Part shown: positions 1 to 6,178 of the stretch, piece after piece | Position numbering within the stretch: the stretch's first letter is position 1 | How the letters are laid out: each line of letters begins with the position of its first letter | Assembly (NCBI GenBank): GCA_007128515.1 | Contig: SKXI01000006.1 | Span: 1-15,442 of the forward strand | Direction of reading: 5' to 3' | DNA length: 15,442 bases | Source: Halococcaceae archaeon | GTDB lineage: Archaea > Halobacteriota > Halobacteria > Halobacteriales > Halalkalicoccaceae | Translations under genes and position numbers: made by a program | The notes under the pieces: generated by a model | Told to the model about the DNA's origin: nothing | What the model saw: only the letters and a program-made list of their open reading frames with translations | The model's database searches: none

Positions 1-2
1 AG

Positions 3-665
3 ACGGGCGCACGGGTCGAGGGGATCGGGATCGACGACGGCACGGTCGACTCGCTGACCGTCGAGGGGGCCGATGGGAGCGAGACCCACCCCGTCGACGG
101 CGTCGTCGTCGCGACGATGCCCGACGTCTTGGAGTCGCTGGTCGGCTACGGGACAGAGCTCGAGTTCCAGGGGACGATCTGTTCGCTCTACTCGCTGTCG
201 GAGCCGCTTACGGGAACCTACTGGCTCAACGTGCCAGAAGAAGCGCCGTTCGGCGCGCTGATCGAGCACACGGAGTTCGTATCCCAAGAACGCTACGGTG
301 GCGAACACCTGCTCTACGTCGCGCGGTACGTCCAGTCGACCGAGGAGGACGTGTGGACGATGGACGATAGCGAGGTCGAAGCGCTCTGGACGGAGGGGAT
401 AACCGACCTCTTCCCGGAGTTCGATCCGGAGACGATACAGTGGGTGCGGACGGCTCGAGAGCCCAGAACGGCGCCGATCTACACGTGTGGCTATCTGGAA
501 GAGGTGATACCGTACGACCTCTCGTCGGTCGCCGGGGGGCTCACCTACGCGGGGATGGCCTCACGGGCGCAGTACCCCGAACGGAGCCTCGACGGCGGGG
601 TCGTCGCCGGCTTCGCCTGTGCGGACCTGGCCTCCGAGCGATCATCGGTCGGGGACCGGGGGTGA
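3..665 (+). CDS. FAD-dependent amine-oxidase/protoporphyrinogen-oxidase-like oxidoreductase, C-terminal part
   Basis: The reading frame is open from the left edge and stops at TGA 663-665, so about 220 C-terminal residues are visible and the FAD-binding N-terminus lies outside. A segment reading GVVVATMPD, about 30 residues in, matches the hydrophobic strand that precedes substrate-domain residues in flavin amine oxidases and phytoene-desaturase-like proteins. Near the end, GGLTYAGMA followed by SLDGGVVAGFACADLA resembles the second FAD contact, where the last helix begins with a small-residue stretch. From family knowledge it probably oxidises a C-N or C-C bond with FAD as cofactor, but the substrate cannot be told. 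No partner gene is next to it: the downstream genes point the other way. An internal ATG at 117 is in frame but is not the real start, because coding sequence continues upstream of it. Family assignment is fairly sure; exact function is not. Confidence 0.7.
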   Translation, partial: TGARVEGIGIDDGTVDSLTVEGADGSETHPVDGVVVATMPDVLESLVGYGTELEFQGTICSLYSLSEPLTGTYWLNVPEEAPFGALIEHTEFVSQERYGGEHLLYVARYVQSTEEDVWTMDDSEVEALWTEGITDLFPEFDPETIQWVRTAREPRTAPIYTCGYLEEVIPYDLSSVAGGLTYAGMASRAQYPERSLDGGVVAGFACADLASERSSVGDRG

Positions 666-805
666 TACTATCGGCTGTACATCGTTGGGTGACCGAACGC
701 GAGCGACGACGGCCGGTCGACCGCTCATGTGGTCGGACCTCACCTGGTGTCGGTGGTCACTGGTGCAGGTCGACTACCACCGGTACCCAGCCACGCCCGT
801 CCGTA

Positions 806-1195
806 TTACACCGCTGGGTTCCGGAGTTCCAGACCGGGTATCCGTTCGAAGTCGGTGTCGGTCGCGACGAGCGCCACGTCCTGCTACCGTGCGACACCGG
901 CGATCAGGACGTCACCGAGGTTGATCGGTTCTCCCCGCTCGCTCAGAGCCGTGTCGATTCGAGCGGCCTCACGGGCCGCTCCGTCGTCGAACGGGAGTGG
1001 AGCGGCGAAATCGAGATCGGACGCGACAGTGGCTATGTCCGTCGTCGGTGCGTCCGAGAGCAACGCTCCGACGTACAACTCGAACAGCGCGACGGTCGGA
1101 ATCCCTACGGAGCCGGTATGGCGTTTCATGAACTCGCCCGCGAACGGCTCACCGTGCCAGTAGTCGATCACGAAACTACTGTCCAGACAGATCAT
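806..1195 (-). pseudogene. VapC-like PIN-domain ribonuclease interrupted by an in-frame TAG
   Basis: The frame starts at ATG 1195 and begins MICLDSSFVIDYW, the usual PIN N-terminus with the first catalytic Asp at residue 5. Glu39 (in ALFELYVGA) and Asp95 (in LGDVLIAGVAR) supply the second and third acidic residues. After Arg103 the codon at 886-884 is TAG. The same frame then continues as QDVALVATDTDFERIPGLEL and ends at TAA 806-808. That is the expected PIN C-terminus with the fourth acidic position (Asp113/Asp115) and a total length of 129 codons, normal for VapC. VapC proteins cleave tRNA or other RNA and are held inactive by a neighbouring antitoxin. As written, the product would stop at 103 residues, lacking the last strand and one metal ligand, and is probably inactive. 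A sequencing error or stop readthrough are the alternatives. It overlaps the upstream winged-helix gene by 20 nt. Confidence 0.85.
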
Positions 1196-1550
1196 CGTGG
1201 CGTCTCCTGAGATCGGTGTCGAGACGCTCGCTCACGGCCTCGACGCTCTCGGCGATGTTCGTCCCGGCGTACTTCCCGAAGCTCTTGAGCGTGTCCGGAC
1301 GGTCGGGATCTCGTCCCTCTCGCACCCACCAGACGACTGAACGAGCACCCACCGTCTTCCGAGCGACGATCCCGCGTTCTTCGAGATCGGAGAGCCGTTC
1401 ACGGACGGCCCGTCGGCCGATCGGCAGTTCCTCCGCGAGATCGCTCGTCGTCACGACCGGATCGGAGGTGCGTTCGAACACCTCGAGGATCTCCTCGTCG
1501 GAAACCGTGTGAGTGTATCGCCCGCCCTCCTCACGATCGGAGTCGGACAT
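1176..1550 (-). CDS. winged-helix DNA-binding protein, probable antitoxin partner of the PIN gene
   Basis: This 124-residue protein has a winged helix-turn-helix at about residues 17-80. The helix pair TTSDLAEELPIGRRAVRERL is followed by a wing, SDLEERGIVARKTVGARSVVWWV, typical of haloarchaeal ArsR/MarR-like regulators. The C-terminal 40 residues (KSFGKYAGTNIAESVEAVSE onward) are helical and charged and could be the part that grips the toxin. The stop at 1176-1178 lies inside the following PIN gene, and this tight overlap is the usual toxin-antitoxin arrangement. Pairing is inferred from position only, because common VapB antitoxins have AbrB or ribbon-helix-helix folds. I chose ATG 1550 because a TATA-like element lies about 31 nt upstream (1577-1585). 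An in-frame ATG at 1577 would add nine residues but overlaps that element. An independent regulator is the alternative. Confidence 0.7.
   Translation of the reverse strand: MSDSDREEGGRYTHTVSDEEILEVFERTSDPVVTTSDLAEELPIGRRAVRERLSDLEERGIVARKTVGARSVVWWVREGRDPDRPDTLKSFGKYAGTNIAESVEAVSERLDTDLRRRHDDLSGQ
1203..1209 (-). promoter_or_regulatory. Shine-Dalgarno site of the PIN-domain gene
   Basis: On the minus strand the bases just before ATG 1195 read AGGAGAC, with GGAG (1204-1207 read in reverse) 8 nt from the start. The site lies inside the end of the upstream winged-helix gene, which stops at 1176. This suggests the two genes are translated from one mRNA. A clear ribosome-binding site contrasts with the leaderless look of most genes here. 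Confidence 0.6.
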
Positions 1551-1576
1551 ACGATCACGTACGGCCAGGGCGGCCA

Positions 1577-1585
1577 TAGATGTTT
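1577..1585 (-). promoter_or_regulatory. TATA-like box of the winged-helix/PIN gene pair
   Basis: Read on the minus strand this is AAACATCTA, centred about 31 nt upstream of ATG 1550. This is the spacing expected for a haloarchaeal transcript with almost no leader. The match is weak, and its main value is in favouring the 1550 start over ATG 1577. Confidence 0.35.
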
Positions 1586-1688
1586 CCCACGTGCGAACTG
1601 GTGAGACGATTCGGCTCCCGCGAAGGACGCCATTTCGAGGGATCGGTTTCTGTCGGCGGTCCGTTCGCTCTCTCGATCGATTCCGCGA

Positions 1689-2297
1689 TCAGTCCGCGTT
1701 CGCGCCCTCGTCGACCTCCTCCTCGCTCACCCCGGGTGCGTCGGCGACGCTCACCTCGGGTTCGGGACCGTCGCCGCCGACGACCGTCTCACCCTCACCG
1801 GTCACGACGTAAACGTCGTCGGCGAAGCCGGCGATGGCGTTCTCGTAGGCGCCCTTGTCGCGCTTCTCCGGCGTTTCGGGTGCCTCGGCGATCCCCTCCG
1901 GGGGACGGAACTTCCCGAGCGGGTCGTCGATCGTGATGTCGTACTCGGTGAAGAACTCGTCGTAGCGGCGGTAGTGGTCCTCGAACTCGTCCGCTGGAAT
2001 CTCCATCATCTCGGTCCAGCCGTGGTTGAAGAAGTCGAAGTTCGCCTGGAGGTGGGTGATCTCCCTGGCCTCCGCTTCGGAGTAGTCGGCTTCCAGCGCC
2101 GCGACGTAGGTGTCCATCGTCGCGTCGAAGAAGTCGTCGAGGTGGTCTCTTCGCTCCTCTCGCCGCTCCTCGTCGGCCTTCCCGAGGAAGATCTTGGTGT
2201 GCATCTTCACCAGCCCGTAGTTCGCGACGGAGCTGATTCCCGGCGTGGTGAGCGCCTTCTTCGCCGCCCAGTGCCGCGGGTTCTGGTGGATCTTCAT
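1689..2297 (-). CDS. DUF6149-like haloarchaeal conserved protein
   Basis: This is a 202-residue soluble protein with no signal peptide or membrane segment. The N-terminus MKIHQNPRHWAAKKALTTPG, and the internal stretches KMHTKIFLGKADEERREERR, ITHLQANFDFFNHGWTEMM and TIDDPLGKFRPPEG, match my memory of a haloarchaeal family annotated as DUF6149. Its function is unknown. The middle (about residues 40-130) is predicted helical with many charged residues and a conserved-looking His/Asn/Phe/Trp patch. The last 40 residues are acidic and low in complexity (VSEEEVDEGANAD), which is common in halophile proteins. The start ATG 2297 is favoured by that N-terminus. It diverges from the gene at 2457 and leads toward the winged-helix gene, separated from it by about 138 nt, so it may be transcribed alone. 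Confidence 0.85.
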   Translation of the reverse strand: MKIHQNPRHWAAKKALTTPGISSVANYGLVKMHTKIFLGKADEERREERRDHLDDFFDATMDTYVAALEADYSEAEAREITHLQANFDFFNHGWTEMMEIPADEFEDHYRRYDEFFTEYDITIDDPLGKFRPPEGIAEAPETPEKRDKGAYENAIAGFADDVYVVTGEGETVVGGDGPEPEVSVADAPGVSEEEVDEGANAD

Positions 2298-2423
2298 CGG
2301 TTCGTGAGAGGGACGCGACGGCCTTGAACGTCCCGCTCCGGGTGCGAGGACGGTCGGGGTCTTCCCGGCGCTCTTCCCGGATCGGGTATCGGCGAATAAC
2401 GGTCACGACCGCCCGTACGAGAA

Positions 2424-2435
2424 ACCATATATCGG
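2424..2435 (+). promoter_or_regulatory. TATA box upstream of the 2457 gene
   Basis: The bases ACCATATATCGG are centred 28 nt before GTG 2457 in an otherwise G+C-rich stretch. This is the standard archaeal TATA-box distance for a leaderless transcript, and it supports the unusual GTG start. Confidence 0.65.
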
Positions 2436-2456
2436 ATCGCCTCCCTACACCTCTCC

Positions 2457-2939
2457 GTGGCCACGAAGCGAGATCGGCGCGAACGGCCCTCGGAGTTCGA
2501 CCTCGACCGGCTCACACGAGCGCGACGTCGGTTCTGGCCCGCCGTCGACGGCGCGCTGGAGCGGGTCGGCGGCTACGCCCAGTGCGTGATGCACCCCTCG
2601 GAGTACGTGGGTCGCGTCGAGCGGGAGTTCCCGGCGTTCGCGACCGATCTCAGGGGGATGGGCTTTCACCGCGAGCCGATCGCCGCGCTGAAAGTCCACG
2701 CCGACGGGCGCGCCTCGGCCGGAAGCTGGGTCAAACGCGCCTCGACGTTCGCCGACGAGCAGCTCCACGTGACGCTGTTCGATCCAGGTAATGGAGTCGA
2801 GGTCTGTGCCCACTGGGAGTACTCCTGGCTCACCCACCCGATCAAACACTACAGAGGGGTCGGCTGGGACACCGACCGCGGGGTGCGGACGATGCGCGAC
2901 CTGCTCTCGCGCAACGGGATCGCCTACCTCGTCGACTGA
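2457..2939 (+). CDS. conserved-looking haloarchaeal protein of unknown function (160 aa)
   Basis: I do not recognise this family. The product is soluble, with a basic N-terminus (MATKRDRRERPSEF), then a helical region and a compact alpha/beta-looking part. Cys, His and Trp cluster in short motifs that look conserved: YAQCVMHPSEY near residues 39-49, GRASAGSWVKRAS near 83-95, EQLHVTLF, and VCAHWEYSWLTHPIKHYRGV near 116-135. There is no signal peptide or transmembrane segment. The start is GTG at 2457, supported by a good TATA box 28 nt upstream; the next in-frame ATG would cut away much of the protein. It is followed after 37 nt by the glycosyltransferase gene, so co-transcription is possible but not shown. 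Coding status is well supported by codon bias and the promoter; no function is offered. Confidence 0.75.
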   Translation: MATKRDRRERPSEFDLDRLTRARRRFWPAVDGALERVGGYAQCVMHPSEYVGRVEREFPAFATDLRGMGFHREPIAALKVHADGRASAGSWVKRASTFADEQLHVTLFDPGNGVEVCAHWEYSWLTHPIKHYRGVGWDTDRGVRTMRDLLSRNGIAYLVD

Positions 2940-2976
2940 TCGGAAGGCTCCTATCTCCGGCGAGTGACAACGCCGC

Positions 2977-4107
2977 ATGGTCGAGACCGTCACCGTCTTC
3001 ACGGACCTCTACCGGCCGACGATCAACGGTGTGACCTACGCGATCGACCTCTGGCGCGACCGGTGGCGCGAGCGGGGACGGATGCCCGTCGTCTTCCCCC
3101 GGATCGACGACTACGAGCCGGGCCCGGACGAGTTCCCGGTCAGGAGCCTCCAGGCGCCCCTCTACGAACAGTACCGCCTCGGGCTGCCGCCGATCCCGCG
3201 GGGACTGCCCGAGCCCGACCTCGTCCACGCACACACGCCGTTCTCGCTCGGTGTCGCGGGGCTGCGCTACGCCAGGGGGAAGGGGGTCCCGCTGGTCGCC
3301 TCCTACCACACGATGCTCGGCGAGCGCACGGAGACCAAGGTCGCGGGAGAGGCGCTCGCGACCGGGCTCTGGTTCGCCTGCCGCCGGTACGAACGCTGGT
3401 TCTTCGAGGAGGCCGACCTCGTGATCACGCCCACGTCGTACACCCGCGACTACCTCAGGGAGGAGGTCGGGATCGAGTCCGAGATCGCCGTGCTCTCGAA
3501 CGGCGTCGACACCGACTTCTTCGCCCCCACCGATCCGTCCGGCTTCCGGGGGCGTCACGGACTCGACGACGCGGGGACGCTCGTCGGCTACACCGGTCGA
3601 CACAGTGCGGAGAAGAACTTAGCGGAGCTGATCGACGCCGCCGCCGGGACCGAGCACACGCTCGTGCTGGGCGGTGACGGCCCCGAACGCGACGCCCTCG
3701 AGCGCCACGCCCGGGAGCGTGGCGTCGACGCCCGATTCCTCGGCTTCGTAGAGCGCGAGGAACTCCCCGCCTTCTACTCCGCGATCGACGTCTTCGCCTT
3801 CCCGAGCCCGACGGAGACGCAGGGGCTGGTCGCGATGGAGGCGGCCGCCTGCGGGACGCCGACCGTCGCCGTCGACGCGGGCGCGCTCTCCGACACCGTC
3901 CTCGAGGGGGAGACCGGCTACCACTACCCACAGGGCGACGTCGAGGCGTTCAGCCGGGCGATCGAGCGCGTGCTCGCCGACCGCGAGCGGCTCTCGGACC
4001 TCTGTCTACGTCGTCGGGAGATGCTCTCGGTCGAGCACTCGATCGAACGGCTCGCGGCGCTGTACGACTCCGTCGTGGCGGGGGGATCGAACCGAGTTTC
4101 CGGATAG
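2977..4107 (+). CDS. GT4-family glycosyltransferase
   Basis: This 376-residue, GT-B-fold glycosyltransferase is predicted to move a sugar from a nucleotide-sugar donor to a lipid or glycan acceptor at the inner face of the membrane. The N-terminal Rossmann domain begins VETVTVFTDLYRPTINGV, whose glycine-poor turn typically contacts the acceptor. The HAHTPFSLGVAG segment near residue 80 is also typical of the family. The C-terminal domain opens with GYTGRHSAEKNL (204-215), the donor-phosphate-binding Arg/Lys region. It carries the retaining-enzyme EX7E motif at Glu280 and Glu288, inside SPTETQGLVAMEAAACG. The length is normal for GT4. It resembles mannosyl- or glucosyltransferases acting on diacylglycerol or glycans, but acceptor and donor cannot be read from sequence. 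It has no glycan gene cluster around it, so a role in glycolipid synthesis is only a guess. Confidence 0.9.
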   Translation: MVETVTVFTDLYRPTINGVTYAIDLWRDRWRERGRMPVVFPRIDDYEPGPDEFPVRSLQAPLYEQYRLGLPPIPRGLPEPDLVHAHTPFSLGVAGLRYARGKGVPLVASYHTMLGERTETKVAGEALATGLWFACRRYERWFFEEADLVITPTSYTRDYLREEVGIESEIAVLSNGVDTDFFAPTDPSGFRGRHGLDDAGTLVGYTGRHSAEKNLAELIDAAAGTEHTLVLGGDGPERDALERHARERGVDARFLGFVEREELPAFYSAIDVFAFPSPTETQGLVAMEAAACGTPTVAVDAGALSDTVLEGETGYHYPQGDVEAFSRAIERVLADRERLSDLCLRRREMLSVEHSIERLAALYDSVVAGGSNRVSG

Positions 4108-4112
4108 CAACC

Positions 4113-4120
4113 GACTTTAC
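4113..4120 (+). promoter_or_regulatory. TATA-like box of the FAD reductase gene
   Basis: The bases GACTTTAC end 22 nt before ATG 4142, with their centre about 25 nt upstream. This fits a leaderless haloarchaeal transcript starting at or near the ATG. The match is modest. Confidence 0.4.
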
Positions 4121-4141
4121 CCTCCGTTGCGAAGCCGGGCT

Positions 4142-5377
4142 ATGAGCACGTCGTACGTGATTATCGGCGACGGGATATCGGGGAGCACGGCGGCGGAGAC
4201 GCTTCGCGAGAACGACCCGGACGGCGAGATCACGATCATCACGGACGAGGGCGAGCCCCTGTACAACCGGATCCTGATCAAGGAGTTCGCCAAGGGGAAG
4301 CTCCCGGAGGCGCCGATCTCGATCCACGACCCGAGCTGGTACGACGACCGCGAGATCGAACTGAAACTCGACACCCACGTCTGTGGGGTCGACCCCGAGG
4401 ACCACCTGCTGTTCACCCACGGCGGCGAGGAGATCGGCTACGACAAGCTCCTCGTCGCGACCGGGGGGACGCCGGTACAGCTCCCGGTCGAGAACAGCGA
4501 CGCCGACGGCATCAACCACTTCTGGACCTTTCAGGACGCCCGCGCGATCCGGGAGGCGGCGGAGGCGGCGGAAACCGGCGTCGTCGTCGGCGCCGGCCTG
4601 CTGGGGATCGACCTCGCGGCTATCTGTGGCGCCCAGGAGATCGAGGGTAACTACCTGATGCGCGGCGACCGCTGGTGGCGCTACGCGCTCAGCCTCGACG
4701 GCGCCGAGATCATCCACGACGCGCTCAGGGACCGAAACGTCACGCCGGTCTTCGACAGCGGCGTCGACCGGTTCGAGGTCGACGCCGACGGGAGAGTCGA
4801 GACCGCGGTCGACCCGAACGGCGAGGTCTACGGTGCCGACTTCGTGGGCGTGGCGATCGGTCTCGACTTCAACACCGAGTACCTCCACGGCGCGGGCCTG
4901 GAGCAGGAAGACGGCATCGTCGTCGACGAGTACATGCAGACGAACGTCGAGGACATCTACGCCTCGGGCGACATCACCCGGTTTTACGACACGATCCTCG
5001 GGGAGTACGCCCAGAACGGCTCGTGGGGCTCGGCGAAAGAGCAGGGCAAGACCGCCGGGATGAACATGGCCGCCGACGGCGAGGAGGAGGCGTTCCGCTG
5101 GGTCTCCTCGTACTCGATCACGCACTTCGACTTCCCGTTCCTCTCGTTCGGCCACCCGACGCTCGGCGACGAGTACGTCGAGCGGAAGTACTCCGAGACC
5201 GAGTGGCGCAGGCTCGCGATCAAGGACGGAAAGATCGTCGGCGGGGTGCTCATCGGCGACCTCGCGCCACAGACCCGGTTCAAGAAGCTCATCCGCGAAG
5301 AGCGCGACGTGAGCGGCTCGACGGACCTCCTCCTGGAGAAGGACGTCGACATCGAGAAGCTCGCGCCGTCGCAGTAG
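4142..5377 (+). CDS. FAD/NAD(P)-dependent reductase of the NirB / rubredoxin-reductase type
   Basis: This 411-residue flavoprotein has the pyridine nucleotide-disulfide oxidoreductase fold. The FAD Rossmann motif is at residues 9-14 (GDGISG) right after the start. A second dinucleotide motif, GAGLLG, is at 150-155. The second FAD contact is IYASGDIT at 272-279. The C-terminal domain (GGVLIGDLAPQTRFKKLI) resembles that of NADH:rubredoxin reductases and the N-terminal half of assimilatory nitrite reductase NirB. No redox-active CxxC is present, so it would pass electrons from NAD(P)H through FAD to a protein partner not encoded nearby. At the end of the second strand of the NAD domain I see LMRGDRWW rather than the usual acidic residue. 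I chose ATG 4142 because FAD motifs follow immediately and a TATA-like box precedes it; an in-frame TTG at 4127 is less likely. Confidence 0.88.
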   Translation: MSTSYVIIGDGISGSTAAETLRENDPDGEITIITDEGEPLYNRILIKEFAKGKLPEAPISIHDPSWYDDREIELKLDTHVCGVDPEDHLLFTHGGEEIGYDKLLVATGGTPVQLPVENSDADGINHFWTFQDARAIREAAEAAETGVVVGAGLLGIDLAAICGAQEIEGNYLMRGDRWWRYALSLDGAEIIHDALRDRNVTPVFDSGVDRFEVDADGRVETAVDPNGEVYGADFVGVAIGLDFNTEYLHGAGLEQEDGIVVDEYMQTNVEDIYASGDITRFYDTILGEYAQNGSWGSAKEQGKTAGMNMAADGEEEAFRWVSSYSITHFDFPFLSFGHPTLGDEYVERKYSETEWRRLAIKDGKIVGGVLIGDLAPQTRFKKLIREERDVSGSTDLLLEKDVDIEKLAPSQ

Positions 5378-5378
5378 C

Positions 5379-5612
5379 CTACGCGTCCGCGTTGCGTTCG
5401 AACCGCTCGTCGACCTCGAACCGACCGTCGTGATCCCGGTCGACCGTCCCCTCGGGGGTCGCCGCGATCCACTCGCCGGGTCGGTCGCCGACGAACGCGA
5501 CGACGGTCGTCATCTCCGCATCACTGACCTGTCGGAGTCGTTTCCCGCCCACGACCGCGACGCCGACGCCCGCTGCGACCGCGAGCGCCCCGAGTGCGAG
5601 TTGTCGCTTCAT
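5379..5612 (-). CDS. small single-pass membrane protein with an EF-hand-like calcium loop
   Basis: This 77-residue protein has a basic tip (MKRQ) and one hydrophobic helix at about residues 5-23 (ALGALAVAAGVGVAVVGG), which is either a membrane anchor or an uncleaved signal. The remainder should lie outside the cell if the anchor follows the positive-inside rule. Residues 58-69 read DRDHDGRFEVDE: Asp at positions 1, 3 and 5, Gly at 6, an aromatic at 8 and Glu at 12. That is the canonical EF-hand/dockerin calcium-binding loop. The preceding stretch TTVVAFVGDRPGEWIAATPE looks like beta structure. Function is unknown, and calcium binding is an inference from the loop alone. The gene converges tail to tail with the reductase gene, leaving one base between the stops. 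A TATA-like box lies upstream at 5644-5653. Confidence 0.7.
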   Translation of the reverse strand: MKRQLALGALAVAAGVGVAVVGGKRLRQVSDAEMTTVVAFVGDRPGEWIAATPEGTVDRDHDGRFEVDERFERNADA

Positions 5613-5643
5613 ATCCGTCTGCGCGGGAGATTCGGTGCCGGGG

Positions 5644-5653
5644 ACTTATATCT
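5644..5653 (-). promoter_or_regulatory. TATA box of the small EF-hand-loop protein gene
   Basis: Read on the minus strand the bases are AGATATAAGT, centred about 36 nt upstream of ATG 5612. They would place transcription start roughly ten bases before the start codon. This is one of the clearer TATA boxes in the window. Confidence 0.5.
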
Positions 5654-5688
5654 ACTTGCCGTCGTCGGCTCCCCGTCCGACACCGACA

Positions 5689-5696
5689 CGGTTTTC
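5689..5696 (+). promoter_or_regulatory. TATA-like box of the 5720 gene
   Basis: A CGGTTTTC run is centred about 27 nt before ATG 5720, matching leaderless spacing. It favours ATG 5720 over the in-frame ATG at 5738. Confidence 0.4.
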
Positions 5697-5719
5697 GCCC
5701 GCCCGCGACGAGAGCCCTC

Positions 5720-6130
5720 ATGAACGGCAGCGGGGACATGACGCTCGCGTTCGAACTCGAGGCGCTCTCCCGGCTCTCGGATCCGCAGGCGACGTTCGAG
5801 GACGCCAGGAACTGGACACGCTACGTCGGCGTCGTCTCCGACGAACCGACGTACGTCGTGACGAACTTCACGCGCAAACACCGCATCCGGCAGGACTTCT
5901 TCTCGGGCCCGCGCGGGAAACGAGAGAGCCTCGAACGGGTCGGCGAGCAGTTCGACACCGAACGCCACGTGCTCGTCGGAACGAGCGAGGCGGACGGGGA
6001 GCTCGCCGAAGCGATCGACTGGGAGTACCTCGCGATCGAGGATGCGGCGGAGGCGGCCGGCTGGTCGCTCGACGAGGGGACCGGTGAGGAGCCCGACTCC
6101 GGCGGCGACGACCGCGAGGACTGGCCGTAA
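5720..6130 (+). CDS. DUF7124-like haloarchaeal conserved protein
   Basis: This 136-residue soluble protein has the core stretches MTLAFELEALSRLSDPQATF, WTRYVGVVSDEPTYVVTNF and RKHRIRQDFFSGPRGKRESL, followed by FDTERHVLVGTSEADGELAE. It matches my recollection of a haloarchaeal-only family numbered DUF7124, but I am less sure of the number than of the family being haloarchaeal. The alternating beta strands and helices suggest a small alpha/beta domain. The positively charged RKHRIRQD segment is unusual in an otherwise acidic protein and might contact nucleic acid or a phosphate. The last 25 residues (TGEEPDSGGDDREDWP) are an acidic disordered tail. The start at 5720 is supported by a TATA-like box 27 nt upstream; ATG 5738 is the alternative and would remove only six residues. 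Function is unknown. Confidence 0.8.
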   Translation: MNGSGDMTLAFELEALSRLSDPQATFEDARNWTRYVGVVSDEPTYVVTNFTRKHRIRQDFFSGPRGKRESLERVGEQFDTERHVLVGTSEADGELAEAIDWEYLAIEDAAEAAGWSLDEGTGEEPDSGGDDREDWP

Positions 6131-6147
6131 CCGACCCGTATCACGAC

Positions 6148-6156
6148 CTTTACTAC
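6148..6156 (+). promoter_or_regulatory. TATA box of the membrane protein gene
   Basis: The bases CTTTACTAC are centred 27 nt before ATG 6179. This is the expected position for a leaderless transcript and suggests the gene is transcribed separately from the one ending at 6130. Confidence 0.5.
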
Positions 6157-6178
6157 GACCGCCCGACCACCCCGAGCC

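Noticed and set aside
666..805. Gap between the oxidoreductase and the broken PIN gene
   Set aside because: I looked for a small gene, RNA or terminator and found none; the two genes simply converge here.
811..850. tRNA-like text (GGTTCCGGAGTTCCAGACC and then GTTCGAA)
   Set aside because: No matching acceptor or anticodon arms could be formed, and the bases are explained as the C-terminal codons of the broken PIN gene.
3950..5155. A 401-codon minus-strand frame opposite the FAD reductase gene
   Set aside because: Same codon-bias shadow: low-complexity Val/Arg/Asp sequence, no motif, fully covered by a recognised flavoprotein gene.
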